Shown here in pieces: positions 46,048-55,277 of a stretch of 64,000 bases of DNA (position 1 is its first letter; every line of letters starts with the position of its first letter). The DNA lies in the NCBI RefSeq assembly GCF_900445235.1, contig NZ_UFSM01000001.1, positions 186,001 through 250,000 on the forward strand. The letters are read 5' to 3'. A program made the position numbers and the translations under genes. Source of the stretch: Aminobacter aminovorans. Lineage in GTDB: Bacteria > Pseudomonadota > Alphaproteobacteria > Rhizobiales > Rhizobiaceae. Under the pieces are notes generated by a model. It was not told the DNA's origin. It saw nothing but the letters and a program-made list of their open reading frames with translations, and did no database searches.

Positions 46048-46430
46048 GGCCGTGCCGTCGCTGCTTCATCGAGGCAGTAGACACGCAGGCGATGACCGTC
46101 GGGGTCGAGCGCGACAAAGCTGCGACCGAAATCCATATCGGTCGGCGCCTGCAGAATCTCGAGCCCGCGCCCGTCCCACTCGGCGTGGGTTGCGTCCACA
46201 GCGGCAGGCGTGTCGAGGGCAAAGACAATCTCCGCACCGCCGCCCGCCGCGGCTGCCGCCGGCTCGACGGTATGACGCGACCACAGCCCGAGCTTGAAGC
46301 CGGAGTCGAGCACGAACATGACGAAGGTCGGCGACGATTCTACCGGCTGGCGGCCGAGCATCTGGGCATAGAAGGCACCGCTGGCTTCCGGACTGTCGAC
46401 ATAAAGGATGATGAAGTTGGGGCTGCGCAT
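46044..46430 (-). CDS. VOC (glyoxalase/bleomycin-resistance fold) protein
   Basis: The 128-residue protein begins [20 protein letters not shown]. It has the typical [20 protein letters not shown] and ends with [18 protein letters not shown]. Members include glyoxalases, dioxygenases and resistance proteins; no reaction can be assigned. It is the first gene of a pair with the EVE protein, and divergent regulator genes of the WYL type often control such enzymes. Confidence 0.9.
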   Translation of the reverse strand: MRSPNFIILYVDSPEASGAFYAQMLGRQPVESSPTFVMFVLDSGFKLGLWSRHTVEPAAAAAGGGAEIVFALDTPAAVDATHAEWDGRGLEILQAPTDMDFGRSFVALDPDGHRLRVYCLDEAATARP

Positions 46431-46496
46431 CTCTGTTCTCCTTGTTGGACGAGGAGAAGAGTAGTCGGCACCACTGTCAGATTCTGGCAGTGGCGT

Positions 46497-47189
46497 TCAA
46501 AGCTTCCTGGAGGTATCGAGCGTCGCCCGCCATTCCTTCAGCATCACGGCGCGACGGCGGGGATAGCGCATGTCGGTGGCGGCGAGATCGGAGATGCGGT
46601 CGGCGCGGAAATGCCTGAAGTCCTGGCGCATCTCACACCACGCCACCATCACCCGGACCTTGTCGAAGAAGCCGAGCGCAAAGGGCCAGACGATGCGCCG
46701 CGAGCCCGCTCCCGAAGCGTCCTCATAGGTCATCTCCAACTTGCGTTCGGCGCGGATTGCCTTGCGGATGATGCCGAGGTCGGCGCCCTCACGCGTCGCC
46801 TCGGCGCTCGGCCCGACCAGGAGGGCGGTGGCATCCAGTTCCTCGCGCAGGTCGTCGGGCAGCACTGCAGCGATCTTGGCGAGCGCATCGGTCGCGGCGG
46901 CCGACAGTCTGGTGTCGGGCTGCTTCGCCACCCAGCGCGAGCCAAGCACGATCGCCTCGATCTCCTCGTCGGTGAACATCAGAGGCGGCAGCATGAAGCC
47001 GGGCTTCAGCACATAACCGACGCCCGGCTCGCCCTCGATCGGTGCGCCTTGCGCCTGCAAGGTGGCGATGTCGCGGTAGAGCGTGCGGATCGACACATCC
47101 ACCTCACCGGCAAGCGTCAAGCCGCTCACCGGCCGGCGATGGCGACGCAGGATCTGGATGAGGTCGAGCAGACGTTCAGAACGCGACAT
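46497..47189 (-). CDS. WYL-domain transcriptional regulator (YafY/DeoR-like)
   Basis: The 230-residue protein has an N-terminal winged HTH (MSRSERLLDLIQILRRHRRP, VSGLTLAGEVDVSIRTLYRD) and a WYL ligand-binding domain (ERKLEMTYEDASGAGSRRIV, FFDKVRVMVAWCEMRQDFRH). The start at 47189 matches the family N-terminus; the frame continues upstream into repeat sequence and should be ignored. It lies just upstream of the VOC/EVE pair on the same strand and may regulate it. Confidence 0.9.
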   Translation of the reverse strand: MSRSERLLDLIQILRRHRRPVSGLTLAGEVDVSIRTLYRDIATLQAQGAPIEGEPGVGYVLKPGFMLPPLMFTDEEIEAIVLGSRWVAKQPDTRLSAAATDALAKIAAVLPDDLREELDATALLVGPSAEATREGADLGIIRKAIRAERKLEMTYEDASGAGSRRIVWPFALGFFDKVRVMVAWCEMRQDFRHFRADRISDLAATDMRYPRRRAVMLKEWRATLDTSRKL

Positions 47190-47290
47190 GATTCTCGGGC
47201 GCTTTGGTGAGATACGATAGGCCGGAGACGACGGCGTCGGAAGGCGTCTGAGAGCTCGAGCGGTCGTACCCTCCCTACCTCCTCCGCAAA

Positions 47291-47301
47291 GGGGGGGGGG
47301 G
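47291..47301. repeat. Run of eleven G residues in an intergenic repeat
   Basis: An uninterrupted G11 tract follows CCTCCGCAAA in the spacer (47190-47485) between the WYL regulator and the methyltransferase. The surrounding CTCCTCCGC/GGGGG arrangement looks like a decayed copy of the CTCCCC-type palindromic repeats seen elsewhere. The remaining spacer shows no gene. Confidence 0.7.
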
Positions 47302-47485
47302 AAGGGAAGCCTCCGGCAAGGCCGCTGCAGTCGCCCACACGGCGATGTTAGCGCAGCAAGGTCCCTTTGTAGTGGGTATCCTCGCCAGCAACCGAGCAGC
47401 CCCCGCCACATCCGCGACCGCCCGTCCGGTTGCGGTGTATCGTGGCCTGTGTCAAAAGCGGCCGACCATCCGGAGACGCCGTTCC

Positions 47486-48595
47486 TTGAAGCATCCGCGC
47501 GACAAACGCCGCGACAGCCGCCCGCAGCCGCCCCGTAAAGGTGGCGCCGCCGCCACGCAGATGCGCGACCGCACCGAGCGGCAGCCGGAGCGCAAAACGG
47601 AGCAGCGCCCTGCCCCGCGCCAGGACCATCAGGCCGAGGCGAAGCATCCGCCCGAGCCGAAGTCGGAGCCGCGCAAGCTTACGCGCCGCGAAGGCGCTTT
47701 TCCGGCCGAGCGGCTGCCGCTTATCCTCGAGGTCGCGCCCAATGACGACTACGCCCTGCTCGACAGCGGCGACGGCCAGAAGCTGGAGCAATACGGCCCC
47801 TACCGCATCGTCCGTCCCGAGGGCCAGGCGATCTGGCAGCGCGCTCTGCCAGCCAAGGAATGGGACCGCGCAGACGCCGTCTTCACCGGCGACACCGACG
47901 AAGAAGGCCTCGGCCGCTGGCGTTTCCCCAAGCAACCGCTCGGCGAGACCTGGCCGATGCGCCATGACGGGCTGCATTATCAGGGCCGCTTCACATCGTT
48001 CCGCCATGTCGGCGTGTTTCCCGAGCAGGCGACGCACTGGGACCACATGGCCCGGCTGATCGTGGACGCCAAGCGCCCGGTCAAGGTGCTCAACCTGTTC
48101 GGCTACACCGGCCTCGCGTCGCTTGTCGCCGCCCGGGCCGGCGCCGAGGTGACCCATGTCGACGCCTCGAAGAAGGCCATCGGCTGGGCCCGCGAAAACC
48201 AGGAGATGGCCGGACTTGCCAACAAGCCGATCCGCTGGATCTGCGAGGACGCGATGAAATTCGTCGAGCGCGAGGAGCGCCGCGGCAGCCGCTACGACAT
48301 CATCCTGTTCGATCCCCCGGCCTATGGCCGCGGCCCCAAGGGCGAAGTCTGGCAGCTGTTCGAGAGCCTGCCCGCCATGACCGATATCTGCCGCTCGATC
48401 CTGACGCCGAAGCCGCTGGCCGTGGTGCTCACCGCCTATTCGATCCGCGCCTCGTTCTTCGCCATCCACGCCCTGATGCGCGATACTTTCGCCGGCATGG
48501 GCGGCACCATCGAGTCGGGCGAGCTCGTCATCCGCGAGAAGTCGGCAGGACGGGCGCTTTCGACATCGCTTTTCTCACGCTGGGTGGCCAAATGA
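47486..48595 (+). CDS. Class I SAM-dependent rRNA methyltransferase-like protein
   Basis: The protein resembles the RlmI/RlmK group of 23S rRNA cytosine/guanine methyltransferases. It has a basic, low-complexity N-terminus (about 1-70), then VLNLFGYTGLASLVAARAGA (SAM site), VDASKKAIGWARENQ and the catalytic-loop FDPPAYGRGPKGEVW. I suggest TTG 47486 (369 residues) with GGAG ten bases upstream, but the frame is open from 47345 and the true start is uncertain. It overlaps the next gene by four bases (ATGA). Confidence 0.85.
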   Translation: MKHPRDKRRDSRPQPPRKGGAAATQMRDRTERQPERKTEQRPAPRQDHQAEAKHPPEPKSEPRKLTRREGAFPAERLPLILEVAPNDDYALLDSGDGQKLEQYGPYRIVRPEGQAIWQRALPAKEWDRADAVFTGDTDEEGLGRWRFPKQPLGETWPMRHDGLHYQGRFTSFRHVGVFPEQATHWDHMARLIVDAKRPVKVLNLFGYTGLASLVAARAGAEVTHVDASKKAIGWARENQEMAGLANKPIRWICEDAMKFVEREERRGSRYDIILFDPPAYGRGPKGEVWQLFESLPAMTDICRSILTPKPLAVVLTAYSIRASFFAIHALMRDTFAGMGGTIESGELVIREKSAGRALSTSLFSRWVAK

Positions 48596-49428
48596 GCGAA
48601 CACCGCACCGGGGCACCTGGGCGCGTCAAGGAAGTGACCAGCCTCGCCAACCCGCTGGTCAAGGACATCAAGGCGCTGGCGTTGAAGAAATTCCGCGACC
48701 AGCAGAACGCTTTCATGGCCGAGGGCCTGAAGCTGGTCATCGACGCGCTCGACCTCGGTTGGACGATCAAGACTCTGATCTTCGCCAAGTCGGCACTTGG
48801 CAATCAGGCGGTCGAGAAGGTCGCGGCGCGGACTGTCGCTGCCGGCGGCGACGTGCTCGAGGTCTCCGAAAAGGTGCTGACGGCGATCACCCGCCGCGAC
48901 AATCCGCAGGCGGTTGTCGGCGTGTTCAGCCAGCGTTTGGTGCCGCTCAAGGACATTCGCCCAAAAGGCAACGACGTCTGGGTGGCGCTCGACAGGGTAC
49001 GTGACCCCGGCAATCTCGGCACCGTCATCCGCACCGTCGATGCTGTCGGCGCCAAGGGCGTCATCCTCGTCGGCGAGACCACCGATCCGTTCTCGCTCGA
49101 AACCGTACGGGCAACGATGGGCTCGATCTTCGCCGTGCCGGTCGCCAAGACCAACCCGGAAGCATTCCTTGCCTGGCGCAAGGATTTTGCCGGCACCGTC
49201 GCTGGCACGCACCTCAAGGGTGCGGTCGACTACCGCTCCGTCGATTTCGGCAGCCGCCCGGTGCTTCTGATGATGGGCAACGAGCAGCAGGGCCTGCCCG
49301 ACAATCTCGCCGATGCCTGCGACAAGCTTTTGCGCATCCCGCAGGCGGGCCGGGCCGATTCGCTCAATCTCGCAGTCGCCACCGGCGTCATGCTGTTTGA
49401 AATCCGGCGCGGCGCGCTGAAGCTTTAG
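48592..49428 (+). CDS. TrmH/SpoU-family RNA 2'-O-methyltransferase
   Basis: The 278-residue protein has an N-terminal RNA-substrate-binding domain (KDIKALALKKFRDQQNAFMA) and a SPOUT domain with knot motifs VALDRVRDPGNLGTVIRTVD, MGNEQQGLPDNLADACD and DSLNLAVATGVMLFE. It resembles RlmB (23S G2251) but the target nucleotide is not proven. It is translationally coupled to the preceding methyltransferase by an ATGA overlap. Confidence 0.92.
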   Translation: MSEHRTGAPGRVKEVTSLANPLVKDIKALALKKFRDQQNAFMAEGLKLVIDALDLGWTIKTLIFAKSALGNQAVEKVAARTVAAGGDVLEVSEKVLTAITRRDNPQAVVGVFSQRLVPLKDIRPKGNDVWVALDRVRDPGNLGTVIRTVDAVGAKGVILVGETTDPFSLETVRATMGSIFAVPVAKTNPEAFLAWRKDFAGTVAGTHLKGAVDYRSVDFGSRPVLLMMGNEQQGLPDNLADACDKLLRIPQAGRADSLNLAVATGVMLFEIRRGALKL

Positions 49429-49437
49429 GAGCCCCTG

Positions 49438-49929
49438 TTGAAGCCAGTCGCAGTCTACGGGATCGTCGCAGCTCTCGCCGTTGCGCTCGACCAATGGATC
49501 AAGGTGGTGGTCGAGGCCAATCTTGTCATGCACGAGAAGGTCGACCTGCTGCCGTTCCTGGCACTCTATCGCACCTACAACACCGGCATCGCCTTTTCGA
49601 TGTTCTCCAATGTCGGCGACACCGGCCTGATCGTGCTGACGACGGTGGTCGTCGCCTTCGTCACCTTTCTCGCCATCAAGACCACGGCGGCACAGGTCAT
49701 CTCGCGCTTTGGCTTCGCGCTGATCGTTGGCGGGGCACTGGGCAACCTCATCGATCGCACCGTCTACGGACACGTCATCGACTACATCCTGTTCCACACG
49801 CCAGTGTGGTCGTTTGCCATCTTCAACCTCGCCGATGCCTTCATTTCCGTAGGTGCCGCCCTTGTCGTGCTGGACGAATTCCTGGCCTGGCGGCGCGGCC
49901 GCAGCGAGCCCAAGGCCGCCGATGAATAG
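49438..49929 (+). CDS. lspA: Lipoprotein signal peptidase
   Basis: LspA removes the signal peptide of prolipoproteins in the inner membrane. The 163-residue protein has four membrane helices, NTGIAFSMFSN, and the catalytic aspartates Asp115 (GHVIDYI) and Asp133 (FNLADAFI). The start is TTG at 49438 with GGAG about seven bases upstream. It follows the TrmH-type gene by nine bases. Confidence 0.96.
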   Translation: MKPVAVYGIVAALAVALDQWIKVVVEANLVMHEKVDLLPFLALYRTYNTGIAFSMFSNVGDTGLIVLTTVVVAFVTFLAIKTTAAQVISRFGFALIVGGALGNLIDRTVYGHVIDYILFHTPVWSFAIFNLADAFISVGAALVVLDEFLAWRRGRSEPKAADE

Positions 49930-50210
49930 GGTCACCAGCATCGATCAAGTCACAATACAATATGTGACAGAGGCGTGAGGTCATCTGCAGCTTACCCACA
50001 GACTTGACTAAGCGGTTAAGATTTTTTTCACTAAGGTCGCAATCGGGTCCAAGGTCTGCCACAATCGCTCATCATGGTGCGTTCGGTGGACGGGCCGAAA
50101 GGTACCGACTGAACTGTCTTGCGGCTACGCGGCGTAGATTTGCGGGTCGAAACGACAGGTGGGGGAGCTCGCTATTCCGAGCGCTTTGGGGCCTGAGTGG
50201 AGAGTTGCTA

Positions 50211-50966
50211 GTGAAAATGCCCTTCGGGTTGGGCGCAGCGAATCAGCCGCGCTCCACTATGATGTTCACGAAAGCCGAGCCGGCTTCCTGGCGCGAGAAT
50301 GCGCCGAACCGCGGCCTGGTCTGCGCTGTATTGGCTATGACCGCCCTGATGAGCGTCACCGCCGTGTCCGCCCTCTTCATCGTACCGCATATGGGCCAGA
50401 GCTCCGCCGACACCGTGCAGGAAGCCAAGCAGGCTGAGGCCGAGCCATCCAAGGAAAAGATTACCACCATCACCGCCGAACCGACCGGACGAAAGAGCCG
50501 CGTCGCTTCCGCCGCCAGCTCGATCATCGTTTCGGACGCCGTTGCCGAGGAAGCATCCGACATGCCGCTGGCCGCCGACCCGCGCTGGGCCCAAGTGGTG
50601 AAAGCCGGCGCAACGCAGCCGCTCGAAGCCATGCCGGCCATTCCCGGTGCCGAGAAGGTCATCGCCAAGGACCCGACCGAGACCGTCGCACTGGCGCTTA
50701 CCGACACCAACGCCAAGACCGATCCTGCCGAAACCGCCGCAGTCCAGGCCATCGAAGCCGAAGCCAAGCCGGCCGGGGCCAGCGAGGGCGGCAAGGCAGC
50801 CGTCATCAAGCGGTCGGTGAACATGCGCGCCAAGCCGCAAAAAGGCGGCGAGGTGCTTGGCGTCATTCCGGCCAAGACCTCGGTCGAACTCGTTTCTTGC
50901 ACCCAATGGTGCGAAATCGTTTTCAACGGCAAACGCGGCTACGTTTACAAGAGCTACGTTCAGTAA
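50211..50966 (+). CDS. SH3 domain-containing exported or membrane-anchored protein
   Basis: The roughly 251-residue protein has one hydrophobic segment (about 38-60, LVCAVLAMTALMSVTAVSAL), a long Ala/Glu/Thr/Lys-rich linker, and a C-terminal bacterial SH3 domain (VNMRAKPQKGGEVLGVIPAK, WCEIVFNGKRGYVYKSYVQ). Such proteins often bind peptidoglycan. I chose GTG 50211 (GGAGAG upstream); the frame is open from 50004 but the extra part looks non-coding. An ATG at 50217 is also possible. Confidence 0.85.
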   Translation: MKMPFGLGAANQPRSTMMFTKAEPASWRENAPNRGLVCAVLAMTALMSVTAVSALFIVPHMGQSSADTVQEAKQAEAEPSKEKITTITAEPTGRKSRVASAASSIIVSDAVAEEASDMPLAADPRWAQVVKAGATQPLEAMPAIPGAEKVIAKDPTETVALALTDTNAKTDPAETAAVQAIEAEAKPAGASEGGKAAVIKRSVNMRAKPQKGGEVLGVIPAKTSVELVSCTQWCEIVFNGKRGYVYKSYVQ

Positions 50967-51067
50967 TCGTAGTATTCCCCTGCCGTCATATTGCTAAAAC
51001 GCGCGACCGCTAAAATTCGAACTATCTGCCAAAATCTTCCCTAAGCTCTCGGTGTTAGGCTTCCGCC

Positions 51068-53359
51068 ATGATGACGGAATCCGGCACAACTGATGAAAAG
51101 ACGAAGCAAGGTGCGGCCATGGCCGACACCGACATGCAGTCGCATCGCCGCCTCATCACGCCACCTTCGCTTGCACCGGCATTGCCGAAGGAGCCGCCGC
51201 GCGGCCTCTATTTCACCATCCTCGTCGCGGTGCTGGTGCTGTCGGGCCTCGCCCATCTGACCGGCGCCCCTGTTTTCATCAGCACGAGCCTTTTCGCCAT
51301 CGGCCTTGCCGGCATGGTGCTGCTGTCGCGCAGCCTGGGCGAGCGCGCGCGGGCTGCCGAGGCAATCACCGAGAACGCCTCGCGCAACCGCGCCGAGATC
51401 GAGACCCTCGCCGATCGGATGTGGGAGTTGCAGGAAAGTGAGGAGCGCTTCCGCGGCCTCATCGACGCGCTTGGCGACCTTGTCGTCCACCGCGACCGCG
51501 ACGGCCGCATCGTCTATGCCAACAAGGTATTCGCCGAACTCATCGGCCAGGACCCGCGCGATCTCGCCGGCCGCACGCTGGCGGAACTCGGCGTCGATGT
51601 CGGCGTGGTGCCGGACGCCGCCTTTTCAGACGGCGAATGCCTGAGCTCCACCGATGTCGGCATCCGCTCCAACGGCGTCGTGCGCTGGTTCTCCTGGATC
51701 GAGCTTTCTGTACGCGACAAAGCCAGCAATGCGGTGTCGCACCGGGCCATCGCCCGTGACATCACCGCCCGCAAGCGCGCCGAGGCGGCCCTGATCGGCG
51801 CCCGCGAGCGCGCCGAATATGCCAGCCAAGCAAAGTCGCGCTTCCTGGCAACCGTAAGTCACGAAATACGTACGCCGATGAACGGCATCATGGGCATGGC
51901 CAAGCTGCTGCACGACACTGAGCTGTCGCCCGAGCAGCGCACCTATGTCGGCGCCGTTTCGACCTCGGCCAGCGCACTGCTGGCGCTGATCGAGGATCTG
52001 CTCGACTATTCCAAGATCGAGGCGGGCCGCTTCGATCCCGAGCCGCAGCCGATGTCGCCGCGCGAAATCGCCGACAATGTCGTCGAGTTGCTGGCGTCTC
52101 GCGCCTTCGCCAAGGGCATCGGGCTCGGGTGCCATGTCGCGCCCGCTGTGCCGCAGATGATTTCGGCCGATCCGGGCCGCGTCCGCCAGGTGCTGCTCAA
52201 CCTGATCGGCAACGCCATCAAGTTCACCGATGCCGGCGGCGTCCGTCTCAACGTCGCGCGGACTGGCGACGATCATCCGGGCAAGATCCGCTTCACCGTG
52301 ACCGACACAGGCCCTGGCCTGCGTGCCGAGGACGTCGAGCGCATCTTCGAGGAATTCGAGCAGGCCGACGGCACCTCGACGCGGTCGCATGGCGGCGCCG
52401 GGCTCGGGCTCGCCATCTCCAAGCGTCTGGTCACCGCCATGGGCGGCACGATCACCGTCTCCAGCCAACCCGGCGAAGGCTCGGAATTCACCTTCGAGCT
52501 GCCGGCATTTGGCGCGACCGACACGCCCCAGACCAATGCCGATGCGCTGGCCGGACGGCGCGCCGTCATCCTGTCGAAGAACACCACCGAGGCGGAGGCG
52601 CTGGCCGAAACCATCCGCGCCCATGGCGGCCGCGCCGACATTGCGGTGACGCCCGAACAGGCCGCCGCCTTCGCCGAAGGCTGCAACGCGCTGCTCGTCG
52701 ACGCCGCACTGGAAGATAATGACGGCCGTATGCTGAAGCAACTGCGCGAAAACGGTTTCGCCGCCAGCGAGGCGGTCACGCTGATTGCGCCGACCGACCG
52801 CGGATTGCTCGGCGAACTGCGCGCCAGCGGCTATGCGACCTTCCTGGCCCGGCCGGTGCGCGGCGAGACCCTGCTGCGAATTCTGCTGGCGAAACAGGGC
52901 GTCGTGCCGGGCAAGCCGCAACTGGCGAGCCGGCGCACAGCGGCCAAGCCCGCGAATCGTCCGCAGCTTCGTGGCCTGTCGGTACTGATCGCCGAGGACA
53001 ACGACATCAATGCCATGCTCGCCCGCGCGGTGCTGGTGAAGGCAGGGCATCGGGTCGACGTCGTCAACAATGGCAAGGCCGCCGTCGAGGCGGTGACCGG
53101 AGCCAGTCGCAAGCGGCGCTACGATGTCGTGCTGATGGACATGCACATGCCCGTAATGGACGGATTGGACGCGATATCGGCCATCCGCCGGCATGAAGAG
53201 CAGCATGGAATGGCTGCCGTGCCGATCATGGTGCTGTCGGCCGACAGCCAGGAAAAGACCCGCCACGCGGTGCTCGCCCATGGCGCCAGCGGCTTCGTCA
53301 CCAAGCCCCTCGACCCCGATGTCCTGATCAATCTCGTCGAGCAGCGCGCCGCCGCCTGA
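51068..53359 (+). CDS. Hybrid sensor histidine kinase/response regulator
   Basis: The 763-residue membrane kinase has two N-terminal helices (about 47-65 and 68-88), a coiled linker, a PAS domain (about 125-235), and a HisKA domain with phospho-His265 (SHEIRTPMNG). A HATPase domain (NLIGNAIKFTDAGG, DTGPGLRAEDVERIFEEFEQ) is followed by two receiver-like regions. The first (about 520-625) keeps VDAAL but lacks the acidic pocket; the second (about 650-763) is complete, with phospho-Asp691 in LMDMHMP. No separate response regulator is adjacent, so its output partner is unknown. Confidence 0.93.
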   Translation: MMTESGTTDEKTKQGAAMADTDMQSHRRLITPPSLAPALPKEPPRGLYFTILVAVLVLSGLAHLTGAPVFISTSLFAIGLAGMVLLSRSLGERARAAEAITENASRNRAEIETLADRMWELQESEERFRGLIDALGDLVVHRDRDGRIVYANKVFAELIGQDPRDLAGRTLAELGVDVGVVPDAAFSDGECLSSTDVGIRSNGVVRWFSWIELSVRDKASNAVSHRAIARDITARKRAEAALIGARERAEYASQAKSRFLATVSHEIRTPMNGIMGMAKLLHDTELSPEQRTYVGAVSTSASALLALIEDLLDYSKIEAGRFDPEPQPMSPREIADNVVELLASRAFAKGIGLGCHVAPAVPQMISADPGRVRQVLLNLIGNAIKFTDAGGVRLNVARTGDDHPGKIRFTVTDTGPGLRAEDVERIFEEFEQADGTSTRSHGGAGLGLAISKRLVTAMGGTITVSSQPGEGSEFTFELPAFGATDTPQTNADALAGRRAVILSKNTTEAEALAETIRAHGGRADIAVTPEQAAAFAEGCNALLVDAALEDNDGRMLKQLRENGFAASEAVTLIAPTDRGLLGELRASGYATFLARPVRGETLLRILLAKQGVVPGKPQLASRRTAAKPANRPQLRGLSVLIAEDNDINAMLARAVLVKAGHRVDVVNNGKAAVEAVTGASRKRRYDVVLMDMHMPVMDGLDAISAIRRHEEQHGMAAVPIMVLSADSQEKTRHAVLAHGASGFVTKPLDPDVLINLVEQRAAA

Positions 53360-53509
53360 ACTAGATAAGTGTGATTTTCCTAGCCGGCTACCCGACGTTG
53401 CTTGCCCGGCCAGACTTGCCGCGACAGGTTGATCACGATACTGTCACAATCCTGTAGCACCGACACCGTATCCCCGCGCCAGGAGGGATGGCTCGAAGGA
53501 GAATCACCC

Positions 53510-54391
53510 GTGCATACAGCCTTGCCGGACAGTGACACTCAGAAAGCCAACGGCGCCAAGGTGACAGTGCCTTCCAAACCTTTACTGCCAGGGACACCGC
53601 TCGGACGGATCGGTACACTTGAGGTTCGCCTCGCCCGGGACGAAGCGGAAATCGCCGCCGCCCAGGAAGTGCGCTACCGTGTGTTCTTCGACGAACTCGG
53701 CGCCAGGAAGCAGGCGCTGCATTCGATCGAGCGACGCGACGCCGACCGGTTCGACGACATCTGCGATCACCTGCTGGTCTTCGACACCTCGATATCAGGC
53801 CCCGAGCATCGCCGCATCGTCGGCACCTACCGTCTGCTGCGCCAGGAGCGCGCGACGGAGGCCGGCGGCTTCTATTCCGACGATGAATTCGAGCTGAACA
53901 AGCTCATCGCCCGACATCCGGGCCAGCGCTTCCTCGAGCTCGGCCGCTCCTGCGTGCTGCCCGAATACCGCTCCAAGCGCACCATCGAGGCGCTTTGGCA
54001 AGGCATCTGGGCCTATCTGAACCGTTACGACATCGACGTCATGACCGGTTGCGCCTCGTTCCACGGCACGGTGCCGGCGGCGCATGCCGAGGCGCTGACC
54101 TATCTGGCCCATCATTGCCGCACCAGCGCGGATTGGGACGTGCGGGCGGTGGTTGGGCGCTATTGCGCCATGGACCTGATGCCGATCGAAGCGGTCAACG
54201 CCAAGTCCGCAATCGCCGCGATGCCGCCGCTGATCAAGGGCTACCTGCGCGTCGGCGCCAAGATCGGCGATGGCTGCGTCATCGACCATGACTTCGGCAC
54301 GACCGACGTCTTCATCGTCATGCCGGTGAAAGAAATCGGCGCCCGCTACATCAACTATTATGGCGGCGAAACCCAGCGCTTCGCGGCCTAG
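53510..54391 (+). CDS. olsB: L-ornithine N-alpha-acyltransferase (OlsB-like GNAT)
   Basis: OlsB makes lyso-ornithine lipid by adding a 3-hydroxyacyl chain to ornithine, the first step of ornithine-lipid synthesis. The 293-residue protein has the hemolysin-like GNAT fold: EVRYRVFFDELGARK, IVGTYRLLRQERA, ELGRSCVLPEYRSKRTIEAL and TGCASFHGTVPAAHAEALTY. The GTG start at 53510 has AAGGAG eight bases upstream. No olsA is adjacent in the window. Confidence 0.88.
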   Translation: MHTALPDSDTQKANGAKVTVPSKPLLPGTPLGRIGTLEVRLARDEAEIAAAQEVRYRVFFDELGARKQALHSIERRDADRFDDICDHLLVFDTSISGPEHRRIVGTYRLLRQERATEAGGFYSDDEFELNKLIARHPGQRFLELGRSCVLPEYRSKRTIEALWQGIWAYLNRYDIDVMTGCASFHGTVPAAHAEALTYLAHHCRTSADWDVRAVVGRYCAMDLMPIEAVNAKSAIAAMPPLIKGYLRVGAKIGDGCVIDHDFGTTDVFIVMPVKEIGARYINYYGGETQRFAA

Positions 54392-54396
54392 GTGCT

Positions 54397-54750
54397 GTGA
54401 GCGACGACCTCCGGCCTGCCTTCAACAAGCTGCGCGCGGCGGCTGATGGGCTGGCGGAGGTGGTAGAGGGGACCTCCTACGGCACGCCGTCGCTTCATGT
54501 CCGCAAGAAATTCCTCTGTCGGGTCAAGGATGCGGACACGGTGGCGGTGATGTGTCCGCTCGAGGAAAAGGAGATGCTCATAGAGGCCGACCCGCATCTC
54601 TATTTCGAGACCACCCACTATAAGGGGTGGCCGGTAGTCCTGGTGCGCATCCACGACATCCCGCCCGATCAACTGAGGACGCGGCTCGAACGCGGCTGGC
54701 TGATGCAGGCACCAAAGAGCCTGCTCAAGGCACGGCAAGCGACCGGTTGA
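54397..54750 (+). CDS. MmcQ/YjbR family protein
   Basis: The 117-residue protein has the CyaY-like double-wing fold segments GTPSLHVRKKFLCRV, VMCPLEEKEMLIEADPHLYF and THYKGWPVVLVRI. Some relatives bind DNA, but function is generally unknown. It starts with GTG six bases after the olsB stop and precedes the SRPBCC gene. Confidence 0.88.
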   Translation: MSDDLRPAFNKLRAAADGLAEVVEGTSYGTPSLHVRKKFLCRVKDADTVAVMCPLEEKEMLIEADPHLYFETTHYKGWPVVLVRIHDIPPDQLRTRLERGWLMQAPKSLLKARQATG

Positions 54751-54770
54751 TCCCAAGGGGCGAGACACTG

Positions 54771-55247
54771 ATGGCAGGTGCCCAGGAGCTTGGGAGAACA
54801 GACACCGGATCGCGGATCATAAAGGCAGCGCCTGACGTCATCTACCGGGCGCTGATCGAGCCTCAAGCCGTGGCAAGCTGGCGTCCGCCGCAAGGCATGC
54901 GTGGCGAAGTCCTGGCCTTCGATGCGCGCGAGGGCGGCATTTTCCGCATGGCCTTTATTTATGAAGGCGACAGCGGACACGGCAAGACCACTGATAATGC
55001 CGATTTCTTCGATGGCCGGTTTGCCGAGCTGACGCCCGGAAGGCGGGTCGTCGAGCTCATCACGTTCGAATCGGAAGATCCCAATCTTGCCGGGACGATG
55101 CGGATCGTGACGACGCTGGGGCCGGTCGACGGTGGCACACGGGTCACCGTCAGCTGCGAAAACGTGCCCGCCGGCATCGGCCAGGACGACCATCAGCAGG
55201 GCATCGCCTCGTCGCTCGAAAATCTGGCGGCCTTCGTCGAGGTCTGA
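54771..55247 (+). CDS. SRPBCC (AHSA1-like) protein
   Basis: The 158-residue protein has the helix-grip fold typical of Aha1/START-like ligand binders: IKAAPDVIYRALIEPQAVAS, LTPGRRVVELITFES and the C-terminal helix GIASSLENLAAFVE. No ligand is known. The ATG at 54771 follows AGGGGCGAG; the frame upstream of it overlaps the MmcQ gene and is not used. Confidence 0.88.
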   Translation: MAGAQELGRTDTGSRIIKAAPDVIYRALIEPQAVASWRPPQGMRGEVLAFDAREGGIFRMAFIYEGDSGHGKTTDNADFFDGRFAELTPGRRVVELITFESEDPNLAGTMRIVTTLGPVDGGTRVTVSCENVPAGIGQDDHQQGIASSLENLAAFVEV

Positions 55248-55277
55248 GCAACGGCTGCCGATGGGGCGGCTTCTCGA

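Noticed and set aside
49949..49968. GTCACA-N8-TGTGAC inverted repeat after lspA
   Set aside because: The half-sites are in the opposite orientation to a CRP site (TGTGA-N6-TCACA), arms are only six bases, and there is no T-run, so neither an operator nor a terminator can be supported.
51626..53281. 551-codon frame antisense to the hybrid histidine kinase
   Set aside because: The sense strand encodes intact kinase domains with catalytic residues; the antisense product has no motif.
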